Assembly: GCF_000143415.4 (NCBI RefSeq)
Contig: NW_003314276.1
Span: forward strand, 248,899-312,898
Direction: 5' to 3'
Length of the DNA: 64,000 bases
DNA from: Selaginella moellendorffii
Lineage: Eukaryota; Streptophyta; Lycopodiopsida; Selaginellales; Selaginellaceae
Below are positions 37,201 through 46,442 of this stretch, piece after piece. Every line of letters begins with the position of its first letter. Position 1 is the stretch's first letter. Both the position numbers and the translations under genes were made by a program. The notes under the pieces were generated by a model, which did no database searches, had not been told where the DNA came from, and was given only the letters and a program-made list of their open reading frames with translations.

Positions 37201-39909
37201 AGCTCACAACCTGCACAAGGTAAGGTCACGTGAGGCCTCACGCCATTTTGATTATAGATCGTTGTGAATATTCAGACACGAGGACTGAAAAGCGCACTGG
37301 TGGCGCATCGAAGAAGGACAAACAGACAAGCAATAGGAAAAAAGGAGGTACAAATTATATTTGCAATGGCGTGTGGTCTCATGCCATTCCTTGCAGGAGA
37401 AACTTCTTCAAAGGCAAACAGGCAAGCACCAGCCAAGCTCAAACTGACAGTGGTCATAAAAAGCGAAAGCACGTTGGACAGTCGTCGAGATCAGAGGCGT
37501 TTGATTTGAAAAGGAAGAAGGGCAACGAAAAGATGATAGGTAATGCCTCGCGGTTATGGCGTGTGTGCTCATGCCATTCATTGCAGATCAAGGGCTGAGT
37601 GAAAGCAGGCAGTCACCACCTCCTGACTCAGATTCCTATGGCGGACTCCCCTTCCCCAATCTCAATGGAGAGGTACAATGGATGAGGGATGCTTTTCAAG
37701 TCAGGGCCACGTTTTTCTCATCTCGTCGTCTTCGAAGGGTGCAAGAACGTGCAGAAACCATGTTAAGACAGTTGGGTGAGGATACGGTCCTAGCTCACGC
37801 ACTAAAACAGGCTATGGATGTCTTGTATTTTGAGATGGAGACTCGGCCAGATGATTTTCCCAAGATGGTCCTGGAAGAACAAGCCATCCAACCTGAGCAG
37901 CCAATGGAAGAAATGCAGGAGGGGGATGAGGAGCCAGAGAAAGATAATGAGCAGGAAGAGCAAAAGGACGAAGAGGAGGACAAAGAAGAGGAGGACGAAG
38001 AAGAGGAGGACGAAGAGGACTTGGATGGTCCTCACAATGGTGACGATCACAATAATGACGACGACGATGATGATGATGATGGCCAGCCTGAGGTGGCCAA
38101 AGAGCAGCGGAGGAAGGTCATACAAGACAAACCATCAGGTAAATAATAGTACATCCATTCCTAACCTTTTACCATTTCTAACATTGTCCATGTAGGTCGC
38201 AGAGCAAATGGTAAGTAGAGATTATTCAGTTGAATTAAGATACAAACTCTAGCCTTTAGTGTCGAAGAAGGATAGTGCCAAGCAAGGGTCAAAACGTATG
38301 TCCAATCCTTCAGAATCAGCAGTGCGCCCAAGTGATATCGGTCCTAGTTCCTCAATAGCAGTTGATGGTAAATACAATATAGTCGATTCAATGTGCTAAT
38401 GATTTTGTTTTTAGTAGCACGGGAGGATACCATCTCAATCGAAGGGAGATATTTGGACATGCATATGGATCCGCCAGTGGACTCTACTTGCCTGCAAGAG
38501 TCATCAGAGCTGGTGGAGGCTACTATCCATATCAATGCCAAGCAAGCTGACCACGCTCCACTTGATGCTGCCCATACCACTGAGTCAATCTTGTCCACGT
38601 ATCCAACTGACGGTGACCAGGCGCCATTGGACCCACATGAGGCCGCCCCAGCCGCCGAGCCGGTCGTATCCTCATTTCCAACGGACTCAACGTGTGCCCA
38701 ATCGTCTGACTACGCGCCGTTGGAACCTCCCTACACCGCCCCTGCTGCCTGTTCGGTCATGTCCACTTTGCCAACGGAGGCACCAGTTGAAATGGCGTGT
38801 GATCACACGCCATCGGAACCACCCCATGCCACTGTTGAGCCAGTTGTACCAGAGTCTACAGCTGAAATGGCATGTGCCCACACGCCATCGGATGCGATTG
38901 ACCCCACATTGCAGAGGAGAGTATTTCCGCCCTTCACGATTCCTCGACCAAAACCCTCTCAACGACCATCGGGAGCACCATTCGCTAATATTGTAGATGG
39001 TAAAATTGACTTGTACCATTTTTTATGCTGACGCATTTCATTTCAGAGTCACGGCGAAGGTATTGTATCATTTTTGATCTGAACGGTGTCCTTTTCTCCC
39101 ATGAGCGTGGCTCGTCCTCGAATGTCATTGCACCCTCCAAAGCCTGCAGTCGCAAGTTGGTCAAAAGAGACAAATTCACATTAATCACACGGGAGAAACT
39201 GCGGGATCTAATAATGACCATGCGACACTTAAAACAGAGGGCCGGGTTCAATTTGCAATTGGGAGTTTGGACATCCATGATGCGCCACAATGCATTAATG
39301 TTGCTACAGATGATGCACGATCAGACGCGAGTAATATTACCATTTGACTTTCTCCTAACGCAGGAGGATTGCTTGACTATGGTCCATGTGAGGGGTAGCA
39401 AGCCCATCTTCGTCAAACCAGAGGCTGTAGTGATGAACCGGACTGCTAGGTCAAGTGAAATCCTCATCATCGATGACTCGCCGATTAAAACTGCAACGAA
39501 CACGCACACATATGCAGTGCACCCCATCTCTTGCAGTATGGAAACTAGGGAGAAGAAACCGTATGTTCTGGGGGACCTTGCAAAACGGCTTGGAGCGATG
39601 GTGATAGAGAACCGGCCAGTCCAGGAGGTGGCTGCAGAAATCAACCAAATGGCACATGGAACGGTATATCAGAAGCCATTTGATCGGACAGACACCAGTC
39701 ATCATTTATAGCATGTATATTGTCTAGCTAAGCACTATCCGCATCTCCATAATCTGCTCAACCGGATGGGTTCTTCGACCACTGAACATGAGCGTGGACG
39801 TATTAGAGAAGAGATGGCATTACTATTGGGTTTAAATCCTGATAGTGTGGAGAGTGATGAAATTCCAAGATTATTGTATAGGCGTTGGAGGCAAAAAATA
39901 ACAGTCTGA
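34287..39909 (+). CDS. Transposon-borne ParB-like / FCP1-NIF-type HAD protein
   Basis: The ATG (34287-34289) ends exon 1 and is followed at once by GTAAGT; intron 34290-34528. Coding exons: 34529-35704, 35759-37082, 37133-37219, 37258-37539, 37587-38138, 38196-38210 (15 nt), 38260-38367, 38415-38999, 39047 onward. Summed to 39711 the length is 1599 codons, exactly in frame. Around residue 225-310 is a ParB/sulfiredoxin-fold-like segment (DVSRIDIQ ... FYAVSGQHSSLAMQEIV). Next come basic stretches (KKKSRKEQ, HKKRKH) and a long Glu/Asp tract (37900-38090). Exon 9 has repeats of a Pro/Ala-rich unit. The last exon is an FCP1/NIF-like HAD domain: CIIFDLNGVLF (nucleophile Asp, second Asp replaced by Asn), LGVWTSMM, EILIIDDSPIK. 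In-frame TAGs lie at 36635 and 39709; the frame stays open beyond both, to TGA 39907-39909. Function is unknown; a DNA-binding or regulatory role in transposition is inference. Confidence 0.72.
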
Positions 39910-40326
39910 GATGGCATGTATTTATTTAAAAATGTAACTTATTATGGCATGGGGTTCCATGCCATTGTATTAATATTAAAAGACAATTCTTTGAGAGGAT
40001 TTGCATTATACTAGAAGTGTTATAGCATGTTATTGGAAGTCTACGAAGTTGTTTTATTAATAAGGGGAAAGTAAAGATTGAATGGGGACTTGGGCTCCAC
40101 CTAGACTCGGAGCAACTGAGCCAATATTAAAAGGATGGAAAGAAATTGGACGACGATGACAAGGAGAAGAGAGAGGTGAAGCAGTGGCAGGGGGAGGAGA
40201 AGTGATTGAGTAGACATTTCCTTGTTTAAAATAAAATGGCATGTGCCTCAATGCAGTTGAATTTTGTTATATTTATATACATATAAAGGTTTGGAAACCT
40301 TATTTTACAAGTGGGATAATGACAAT
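39910..40326. other. Right subterminal non-coding region of the transposon
   Basis: Holds a palindrome copy at 39944-39965, a weaker one at 40236, and CAAGTGGGATAATG just inside the right TIR, which repeats the GTGGGA of the TIR. No gene is seen. Confidence 0.5.
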
Positions 40327-40350
40327 TCCCACTTTAACGAAATAGAGCTT
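40327..40350 (-). repeat. Right terminal inverted repeat
   Basis: 24 bp, perfect reverse complement of 28042-28065, followed by ATAT at 40351-40354. Confidence 0.92.
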
Positions 40351-40360
40351 ATATCACGAT

Positions 40361-41590
40361 CTCTTGCCCTAATTCTACTTGATTCCATTTTAACACTTTA
40401 AAAAATAAAATTTACAATTCAAGTTCTAATTGTCATGGTTGATTCCACAAAAGCTTGCTAAAGCAATTAAAGTTCATCACACATCATGTGCATTCTTTGT
40501 AACATCATTACAACTCTCCTATCTATAGCCATAATTGAAGCTTAGTGGCATTAATCATTAGCTACCTGTAAGCAACCAAAGAGAACGACTTGAGAGACGG
40601 TCCATGGGGTTCAAGTATAGAGGGAAAGGGCCCTTGAATAAGAGTGCACCCCCTTTTCCAATCGGTTAAGGGTCTTGGGATACTTTGAGTTAAGCGTCCT
40701 TGGGTTTGAATAGTACTGGGTTGGGTGACCTCCTGGGAAGTCCAAATCCAGGAGCTTACATTTGGTATCAGAAGGGTTTCAGGTCCGACTTTGTTGGTTG
40801 GCTAGGGGAATCACACCACATGTTAATTGACATCTGGCTGGTCTAGTTTGCTCCTGCTGGGCTCGACCCAAGGGGTAGGGTGTCAAGAGAGCGGGGCTCT
40901 CGGGAGAGCTGCGGCTCTCAACTTCCGTTCACAAAGGCGTGAATTTGTAGAGAAGCGTGGTGGATTGTAAGCAACCAAAGAGAACGACTTGAGAGACGGT
41001 CCATGGGGTTCAAGTATAGAGGGAAAGGGCCCATGAATAAGAGTGCACCCCCTTTTCTAATCGGTTAAGGGTCTTGGGATACTTTGAGTTAAGCGTCCTT
41101 AGGTTTAAATAGTACTGGGCTGGGTGACCTCCTAGAAAGTCCAAACCCAGGAGCTTACATTACCTCCATTTTTTTCATTATTTATATGTTGCTATCTTGA
41201 ATTTCTTGCATCATTGCTTTCCTTTGCTTGTCACTTCACTCAAGGAGACTATCAGATCCTTGAGTGCATTTGTGTTTTTTCCCTATAGATATTGGAACTT
41301 TTTTCTTACCAACTTGTACTTCTGCAAAGTCTAAGATCTTGTGTCTCATATACAACGTCTTGATCTAGATCTACAGGTGTATCTGTCTCTAATAAAAAGA
41401 GACACAATGGAGCTCTCATAAAGTTTTAGCAAGTCGAGAATTAGAAATTCTTCTTTCACAACTTTATCATCACTACCTCCTCCAAGAATTAGTTCTTTTG
41501 ATGGAGCAACAAGTGTTCCAGAGGTACAAGAAATATTATTCGTGTTTTTTTTTCTGATTTCACAACTTGATTTCCCAGAATGAACCAATT
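40361..41590 (+). repeat. Fold-back repeat, arm 1 (interrupted by Cassandra)
   Basis: Excluding 40567-41164 this arm is about 630 bp and matches the reverse complement of 41885-42540, for example CATGGTTGATTCCACAAAAG and TTTTGATGGAGCAACAAGTG. The DNA transposon inserted at its outer edge. Confidence 0.8.
40567..41159 (+). mobile_element. Cassandra-type TRIM retrotransposon, second copy
   Basis: 593 bp; LTRs 40567-40760 and 40966-41159, each 194 bp, beginning TGTAAGCAACCAAAG and ending GGAGCTTACA. The primer binding site TGGTATCAGA is at 40763-40772. Each LTR carries the 5S rRNA-like GAGTTAAGCGTCC and GTACTGGG(T/C)TGGGTGACCTCC. Flanks CTACC (40562-40566) and TTACC (41160-41164) are a 5-bp target duplication with one change; the empty homologous site on arm 2 reads TTGCC. 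It is the same length as the copy at 19601-20193. Confidence 0.92.
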
Positions 41591-41884
41591 TTAAATGATG
41601 AAAAAAAAAGGAAAATGGTCTATTGATAAGAACAAAGCTCTTTAGTATGCAAAGAGGATGGATAAGAAGAAGGATTGAAAAGGTGGTAGCTGTAGAAATT
41701 CAATGAAAGGACCAGAGAAGTGGTGACACATTTTCAGCATCTTACATTCATAGGTATTTTATCGCACACAAAAGCAATCTAAGTCACAATAGGATGAGCT
41801 TGTGAAGAACTAGAGGCAAATTAGCAATTACAAGAAATATATCCCATCAAGGAAACCATCCTACTTTAGTAGTGAGTTTACTAT

Positions 41885-42540
41885 AGGAATGAAGTTGGTT
41901 CATTCTAGGAAAACAAGTTGTGAAATCAAAAAACAAACACGAATAATATTTTTTGTACCTTTGGAATACTTGTTCCTCCATCAAAACAGCTAGTTTCTGA
42001 AAGAGGTAGTGATGATAAAGTTGTGAGAAAAGAATTTCCAATTCTTGACTTGCTAAAACTCTACAAGAGCTCCATTGTTTCTCTTTGTTCTAGAGACAAA
42101 CACAGCTATAGATCCAGATCAAGACATCGTATTTGAGACAAGATTCTAGAGATGCTAACGAGAACATTTCAGAAGTATAAGTTGGCAAGAAAAAAGTTCC
42201 AATAGCTATGGGGAAAAAACACAAATGCACTCAAGGATTTGATGGTCTCCTCAAGTGAAGTGATAAGCAAAGGAAAGCAATGATGCAAGAACTTCAAGAT
42301 AGCAACATACAAATGATAGAAAAAATGGAGGCAACTAATGATCAATGCCACCAAGCTTCAATTGTGGCTGCAGATAGGAGAGTTGTAATGATGTTGCAAG
42401 GAATACACGTGATATGTGAGAAACTTTGATTGCTTTGGCAAGCTTTTGTGGAATCAACCATGATAAAGAAAAAGTAGAATTGCAAATTTTGTTTTTTAAA
42501 GTGTGAAATGGAAGTAGAATTAGGATGACAAGGCGCTAGA
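41885..42540 (-). repeat. Fold-back repeat, arm 2, with empty transposon target site
   Basis: Inverted copy of arm 1 separated from it by about 295 bp. It lacks both the Cassandra insertion and the 12.3-kb transposon, so it documents both pre-insertion sites (42546-42549 on the minus strand reads ATGT where the occupied copy has ATAT). Confidence 0.8.
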
Positions 42541-43954
42541 TCATGACATGAGGCACTGGATCAATCTAGGGTTTGGCATTGTGAGCTCAGGGCTGTCACA
42601 ATTGCAATGAGGCAAGGCAACACTTGAATTGTCGATGGATGGCACACACAATAAGATAAAGAACAAGCTTTAGTCTTTTGGTGGAGCATGGAAGCCCACC
42701 TTATGGGGCACGGGGTTTCCCCCTTCCCCCCCATTTTGGGTGCCATGTCACTAGGGGGGTATGGACCTTGGGTTTTATTTCTCCCCTCTGGAAAATTTCC
42801 CTCAAGGATGCAGTATCTTCCCAAATAGAAATGCTTAAGTTTTGCAAGGTTTCTTGCTTCTTTCCATAGAGAACTCAATCTCAGTCTTGGTCTCAAACTT
42901 GGTCTCAGTGTCAGCCTCGATCTCAGACCTAGTCTCCATTACTTTACAATACCATTGTATTATTATAATTCATTTCATGTAGGTGTCTTTCACATTTGAT
43001 CACTTTGATAAAGTCACACTATTACCAATAATTTAAATCAACACTTTGAACTAGGAAACTTATTCCTTAACCTAATAAGGAGCTTATCTTTGTTTAACCA
43101 TAGGATCACCTAGTAATCTCACATTGACATATGAATATATGTACCAATAGATACTAGGTCTACCAAACTTTTAACCTATTAACCACAACCCTAGGGGCAT
43201 CCCCCACACTTGGTGGTGTGCCTAAACTAGTGTTCATAGCAACTAAGATTGGGTGTTCCCATCTCATTTACCATGTTTTTGGTCCCACTTACACTAGAGC
43301 ATTCAAATTAAATATACCAAGCTTTCACATTAAGCACTCTAATTGTGCATCATGATTTTGGGGCATCCCCCACTTGGTGGTGTGCCCAAGTCAACCTCCT
43401 TACTGGGAGTCTATGATCATTGAAAAATGAGTGTCCTTGTATTCCAAATCATCACCACGCACTAATAGGCTAGAACTTGAACCCAAGCATTAGGAGAAAA
43501 AATGATTGGCGACTTAGGGCATAGAGGAGTGCAGCTTCCAGCACCATGGCTGCTGTGATCAGAGGTGCGGCCAAAAGGAGAAGAGCACATAGGAGAGAGC
43601 ACCCAATCTCCTTGCACTTGCTACCATCAGCAGGAGCATCTACTGCGAGAATCAACAAAGAATCATTCCAAAATCTCTCTATTTTTTATTTTATACTACT
43701 GTGTCCAAGATGGAATGCCACCAAATACCAAGCAACAATAGAGGGAGATCCAAGCCTCAACCTTTTGCACTTGGAAGAGGTGCTAGAGTCTACAGCCTCA
43801 ACATCTGATTGCCCCAAGGAGGGATGCTAAAGGGAAGAGCTGCTAACAACAAAACCTAAATCACTAAAAGGAGGGCTTTGTTGGGCTCTTCGATGGACAG
43901 TGAGAAGCTAGGACACTATCAGTGATCAAGCAGGCTCAATGTAGAAATCACTTC
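42541..43954. other. Decayed repeats, no gene
   Basis: A short GTCTCAG/GTCTTGG remnant of the LTR minisatellite lies at about 42880-42940, and a copy of 4860-5000 lies at 43020-43140. The phrase GGGGCATCCCCCACTTGGTG occurs at about 43360 and, with two extra bases, near 43194. A 94-codon plus-strand frame at 43546-43830 shows no domain. Confidence 0.45.
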
Positions 43955-44936
43955 TGTAAGCCACAAATTTTTCCTTTTCAATTTGCCAACTTTCCTCATT
44001 TATCTGACCACCACTGCCTTGGCCTTAGTTAAGTTCCCTTGCTAGGATTCCTTTCTATTGTACTATCTCATATTTGGTCCTACTTAGTTTCAGCTACTCA
44101 CTACACGAGCAATAGAGCATTAACAATCTATCCATGAATTCCCAAATTCTCTCCCAATCCCCCTCCTTGGGTTAGACTGGATTTAAGGTTCAACTACACT
44201 CCCCACAAACATAAGTAGCCAAGCACACCAAGACTTCAGATTCCTAACATCCCTTGGTACAATAAAACTTAATTATAGGACCCTCTAAATCCCAAGCCTT
44301 AGGTGTATCACTTGCTTTAGGACACTGGCAAGAAACACTATGGCCTAATGGCTTAGTATGGGTACCTTTACTTTTCCATCCCGAAGGGAAGGCCCAAGCC
44401 CCTAGGAAGGAGTGAGGACCAATGAGCCACAAGGTACTCAAGTAGGGCACCAGTTCACATGAGCTAGGAGCACTGTAATTAGTTTCCCTTTCGGGAGTGG
44501 GAGTTGCTCTTGAGCACTTCATCGGGTGGCCTCTCTAGCACCACCTAACTCCATGCACATTCCCACCTAAGGCCCCTAGTCTTAACCTTAAGTCAGTTTG
44601 GAAGCACATGCTTTGGGCTTTCACCCCATGACCTATATTAGTATTCGGACTCAGTCTCGGACTTGATCTTGGACTCAACCTCGGACTTGGTCTCAAACTC
44701 AATCTCGGACTCAATCTTGGACCCGACCTCGAACTCTGTCTTGAACTCAATCTTGGACCCGATCTTGGATCTTAGACTTGGTCTCGAACTCGGTCTTGGA
44801 CTCAATCTCGAACTCGGTCTTGAACTAAAACTCGGACTTGATCTCAGACTCAGTCTCATTCAATGAACTTTTCATCATTTTGGTCATGTTTTTGGGGATC
44901 CTTTAGCCTTACACCTCAGGGAGTTAGTTCCTTACA
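43955..44936 (-). repeat. LTR-B copy, inverted
   Basis: Plus strand begins TGTAAGCCACAAATTTTTCC and ends AGTTAGTTCCTTACA, the reverse of LTR-B. The minisatellite is at about 44640-44865. Flanking 5-mers (ACTTC and GGTTC) do not match. Confidence 0.7.
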
Positions 44937-45600
44937 GGTTCCCAGGTAAGTGAGTGGTGATGGGAGTTAAATGATACCAAAATTTAAGAATACCTTAGGG
45001 AGTTGATTCCTTACAACTCCACCACCCATAAAAAAAGTTCAATACCCACATCAAATGTCTTTTTTTCAATCCTACAACTTATTGACCATGTCTCTTGGGA
45101 CATCCCCCCACTTAGCAGTGTGCTTAAATCAGCCTCTCTAGCTAAGAGCCAATGACAATGGGATATAAGTGTCTTTATAACCCTCAACTCACCATGCCCT
45201 AGTATACATCTACAGATTCAACATCCCTGTGGGGCATTGGGTGTAGCTCCTTAGGCCTGGTTGACCTAGCTAACCCATGCTACCTTCAGTGTGCCTTTGG
45301 GTCCCAACATATGATATTACTCAGTTTCTCAAATGGATACTTTAATTGAACTTTGCATAAGTACATAAAGTTCTACCTTGCAAACATTCCTTCACTAGAT
45401 CCTCAAAGTATGGCTTAAGTACAAAGGTTGAGAGGCAATGGCATTAACAGCGTAGTAGCAATGGCTGAGGAGTCATCCCACAAGGTATGTCTCTATTAAC
45501 AGAGGATCAACACTGAAATGTTTAGTTTTGTCACTCTTAAGTAAATAAAGTACAATAGTATTGTCACTCTAAGCTCTCTACAAACTTTTCCACAGTGTCT
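44937..45600. other. No gene seen
   Basis: A second LTR-B end (AGTTGATTCCTTACA) occurs at about 45015, followed by unrecognised repeat-like DNA. Confidence 0.4.
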
Positions 45601-46130
45601 CTCAATGCTATGCTATCTTTAGCTGAATGAAGAGACCTTTGTGGAAGGTAGCCTGCATCATGGTTAATCTGTCAGGGTCAAAATCTTCCATGAACCTGTC
45701 ATTCCATGTGATCAAGTTATGCAGCATGCAGCAAGCCATGATGTTGTTTGCAAGGATGCCTGAATGTCCTCTGAATCCCTTTCGAGCTAGCAATTTCCAT
45801 TGCCTCTTTAAAATTCCAAAATATCACTCGACAACATTCCTCGTAGAAGAATGGAGGAAGTTGTACTGCTCTTGCCATGAAACCTATTTGGATATGGGAC
45901 CAAAACCAGTGTTTGAGCTATCTTTATTTTCAAATAGCCCTAGGGCAACTGCTGTAGCAATTGCCTGTGTTTCTTTATGGCTTCCAAGGACTTGTGGCCA
46001 CCCTTTTGAGTGTACTGGGAAAAAACACTGACCTGCAGAGCCTCTCAAAGGCTCTAAGAATTGTATTAAGCACAAGCGAAGGACAATTCCTGCCATGGGT
46101 TCCACCAGCTGACGAGCTGTCCAATATGTA
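45600..46130 (-). pseudogene. PIF/Harbinger (HARBI1-like) transposase remnant
   Basis: On the minus strand the C-terminal part of a Harbinger-type transposase can be read across frames: LHSSTRNVVECYFGILKRQW, then LLARKGFRGHSGILANNIMA and CCMLHNLI. The block R-N-V-(V/I)-E...FG-(I/V)-LK-R and the A-C-x-x-L-H-N motif are hallmarks of the family and lie around the last catalytic Glu. Here the usual VER is VEC. Frame breaks and lack of the N-terminal half mean it is dead. The ancestor would have been a TIR transposon with 3-bp TSD; its ends are not recognisable. Confidence 0.75.
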
Positions 46131-46442
46131 TCCAGCTTAGATCATCATAAAAAAAAGAGCTGCGGATTACCTTGGGCGCTATATACTCTAGAGCTAATGA
46201 GAAAAAACAAGGACGTTACCTTTATGAACGGGATGGGATTCAAGCATCAGGAGAAACAGTCATCAAAAATGTTACAGCGAAAAAGTAAGTGGCAGGAAAT
46301 TCATGTAATCAAGATTGTGAAAAATATGTGAAGAGGACAGCTGCCTAGTTTTCAATTTCTTGCTTGTTTTCTCCTTATGTATTCTCCTTTTGAAGAAGTG
46401 CCACCCTTCTTTACTACAAGCAACAATCTGATGCTAAATAAG

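Larger units (their letters stand above)
28584..40257. repeat. Dispersed 22-24-bp palindrome, about 20 copies
   Basis: Left arm ATGGC(G/A)TG, centre (A/T)GGCC(T/C/A), right arm CA(C/T)GCCAT. Good copies: 29979, 30036, 31859, 31929, 32027, 32639, 33570, 34315, 34392, 34452, 35726, 37225, 37366, 37556, 38792, 38867 and 39944 (start positions, 22 bp each; 25 bp at 32639). Weaker ones: 28584, 28642, 40236. The copy at 38792-38813 is a perfect 22-bp palindrome with GATC at its centre. G/A and C/T alternations fall at CpG sites, so the ancestor was probably fully palindromic with GCGTG/CACGC arms and lost CpGs by deamination. None was seen outside 28042-40350. Confidence 0.88.
28038..40354. mobile_element. 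12.3-kb DNA transposon with TIRs, transposase and ParB-like/HAD gene
   Basis: The element proper is 28042-40350 (12,309 bp). Its first 24 bp (beginning AAGCTCTATTTCG) and last 24 bp are perfect inverted repeats. ATAT at 28038-28041 and 40351-40354 is the likely target duplication. A related repeat at 42538-42552 (minus) is an unoccupied homologue of the target and shows that exactly one 4-bp copy (ATGT there) was present before insertion. Inside are a minus-strand transposase candidate (28658-31789) and a plus-strand gene with ParB-like and FCP1/NIF phosphatase regions (34287-39909), arranged divergently. About 20 copies of a palindromic motif occur throughout. I cannot assign it to a named superfamily: the ends are not CACTA and the duplication is neither TA nor 8-9 bp. 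Confidence 0.88.

Noticed and set aside
37802-38125. Minus-strand hydrophobic frame resembling a membrane protein
   Set aside because: Complement of the Glu/Asp codon run of the plus-strand gene, giving artefactual Leu/Val/Phe.
29979-39965. CRISPR-like array from the repeated palindromes
   Set aside because: Spacing is irregular (tens to more than a thousand bp), copies are in exons and introns, and the genome is a plant.
28042-40350. Assignment of the big element to CACTA/En-Spm, KDZ/Zisupton or Mutator
   Set aside because: Ends begin AAGCTC rather than CACTA, the target duplication is best explained as 4 bp, and the DDE motifs do not match what I can recall of these superfamilies closely enough.
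40600-40760. A host 5S rRNA gene
   Set aside because: The 5S-like stretch is incomplete and lies within a 194-bp LTR duplicated on either side of a PBS-bearing core, so it is part of Cassandra.
46180-46285. A possible plus-strand exon (GRYLYERDGIQASGETVIKN followed by GTAAGT)
   Set aside because: It looks exon-like, but no family is recognised and no adjoining exon was found; left unannotated.
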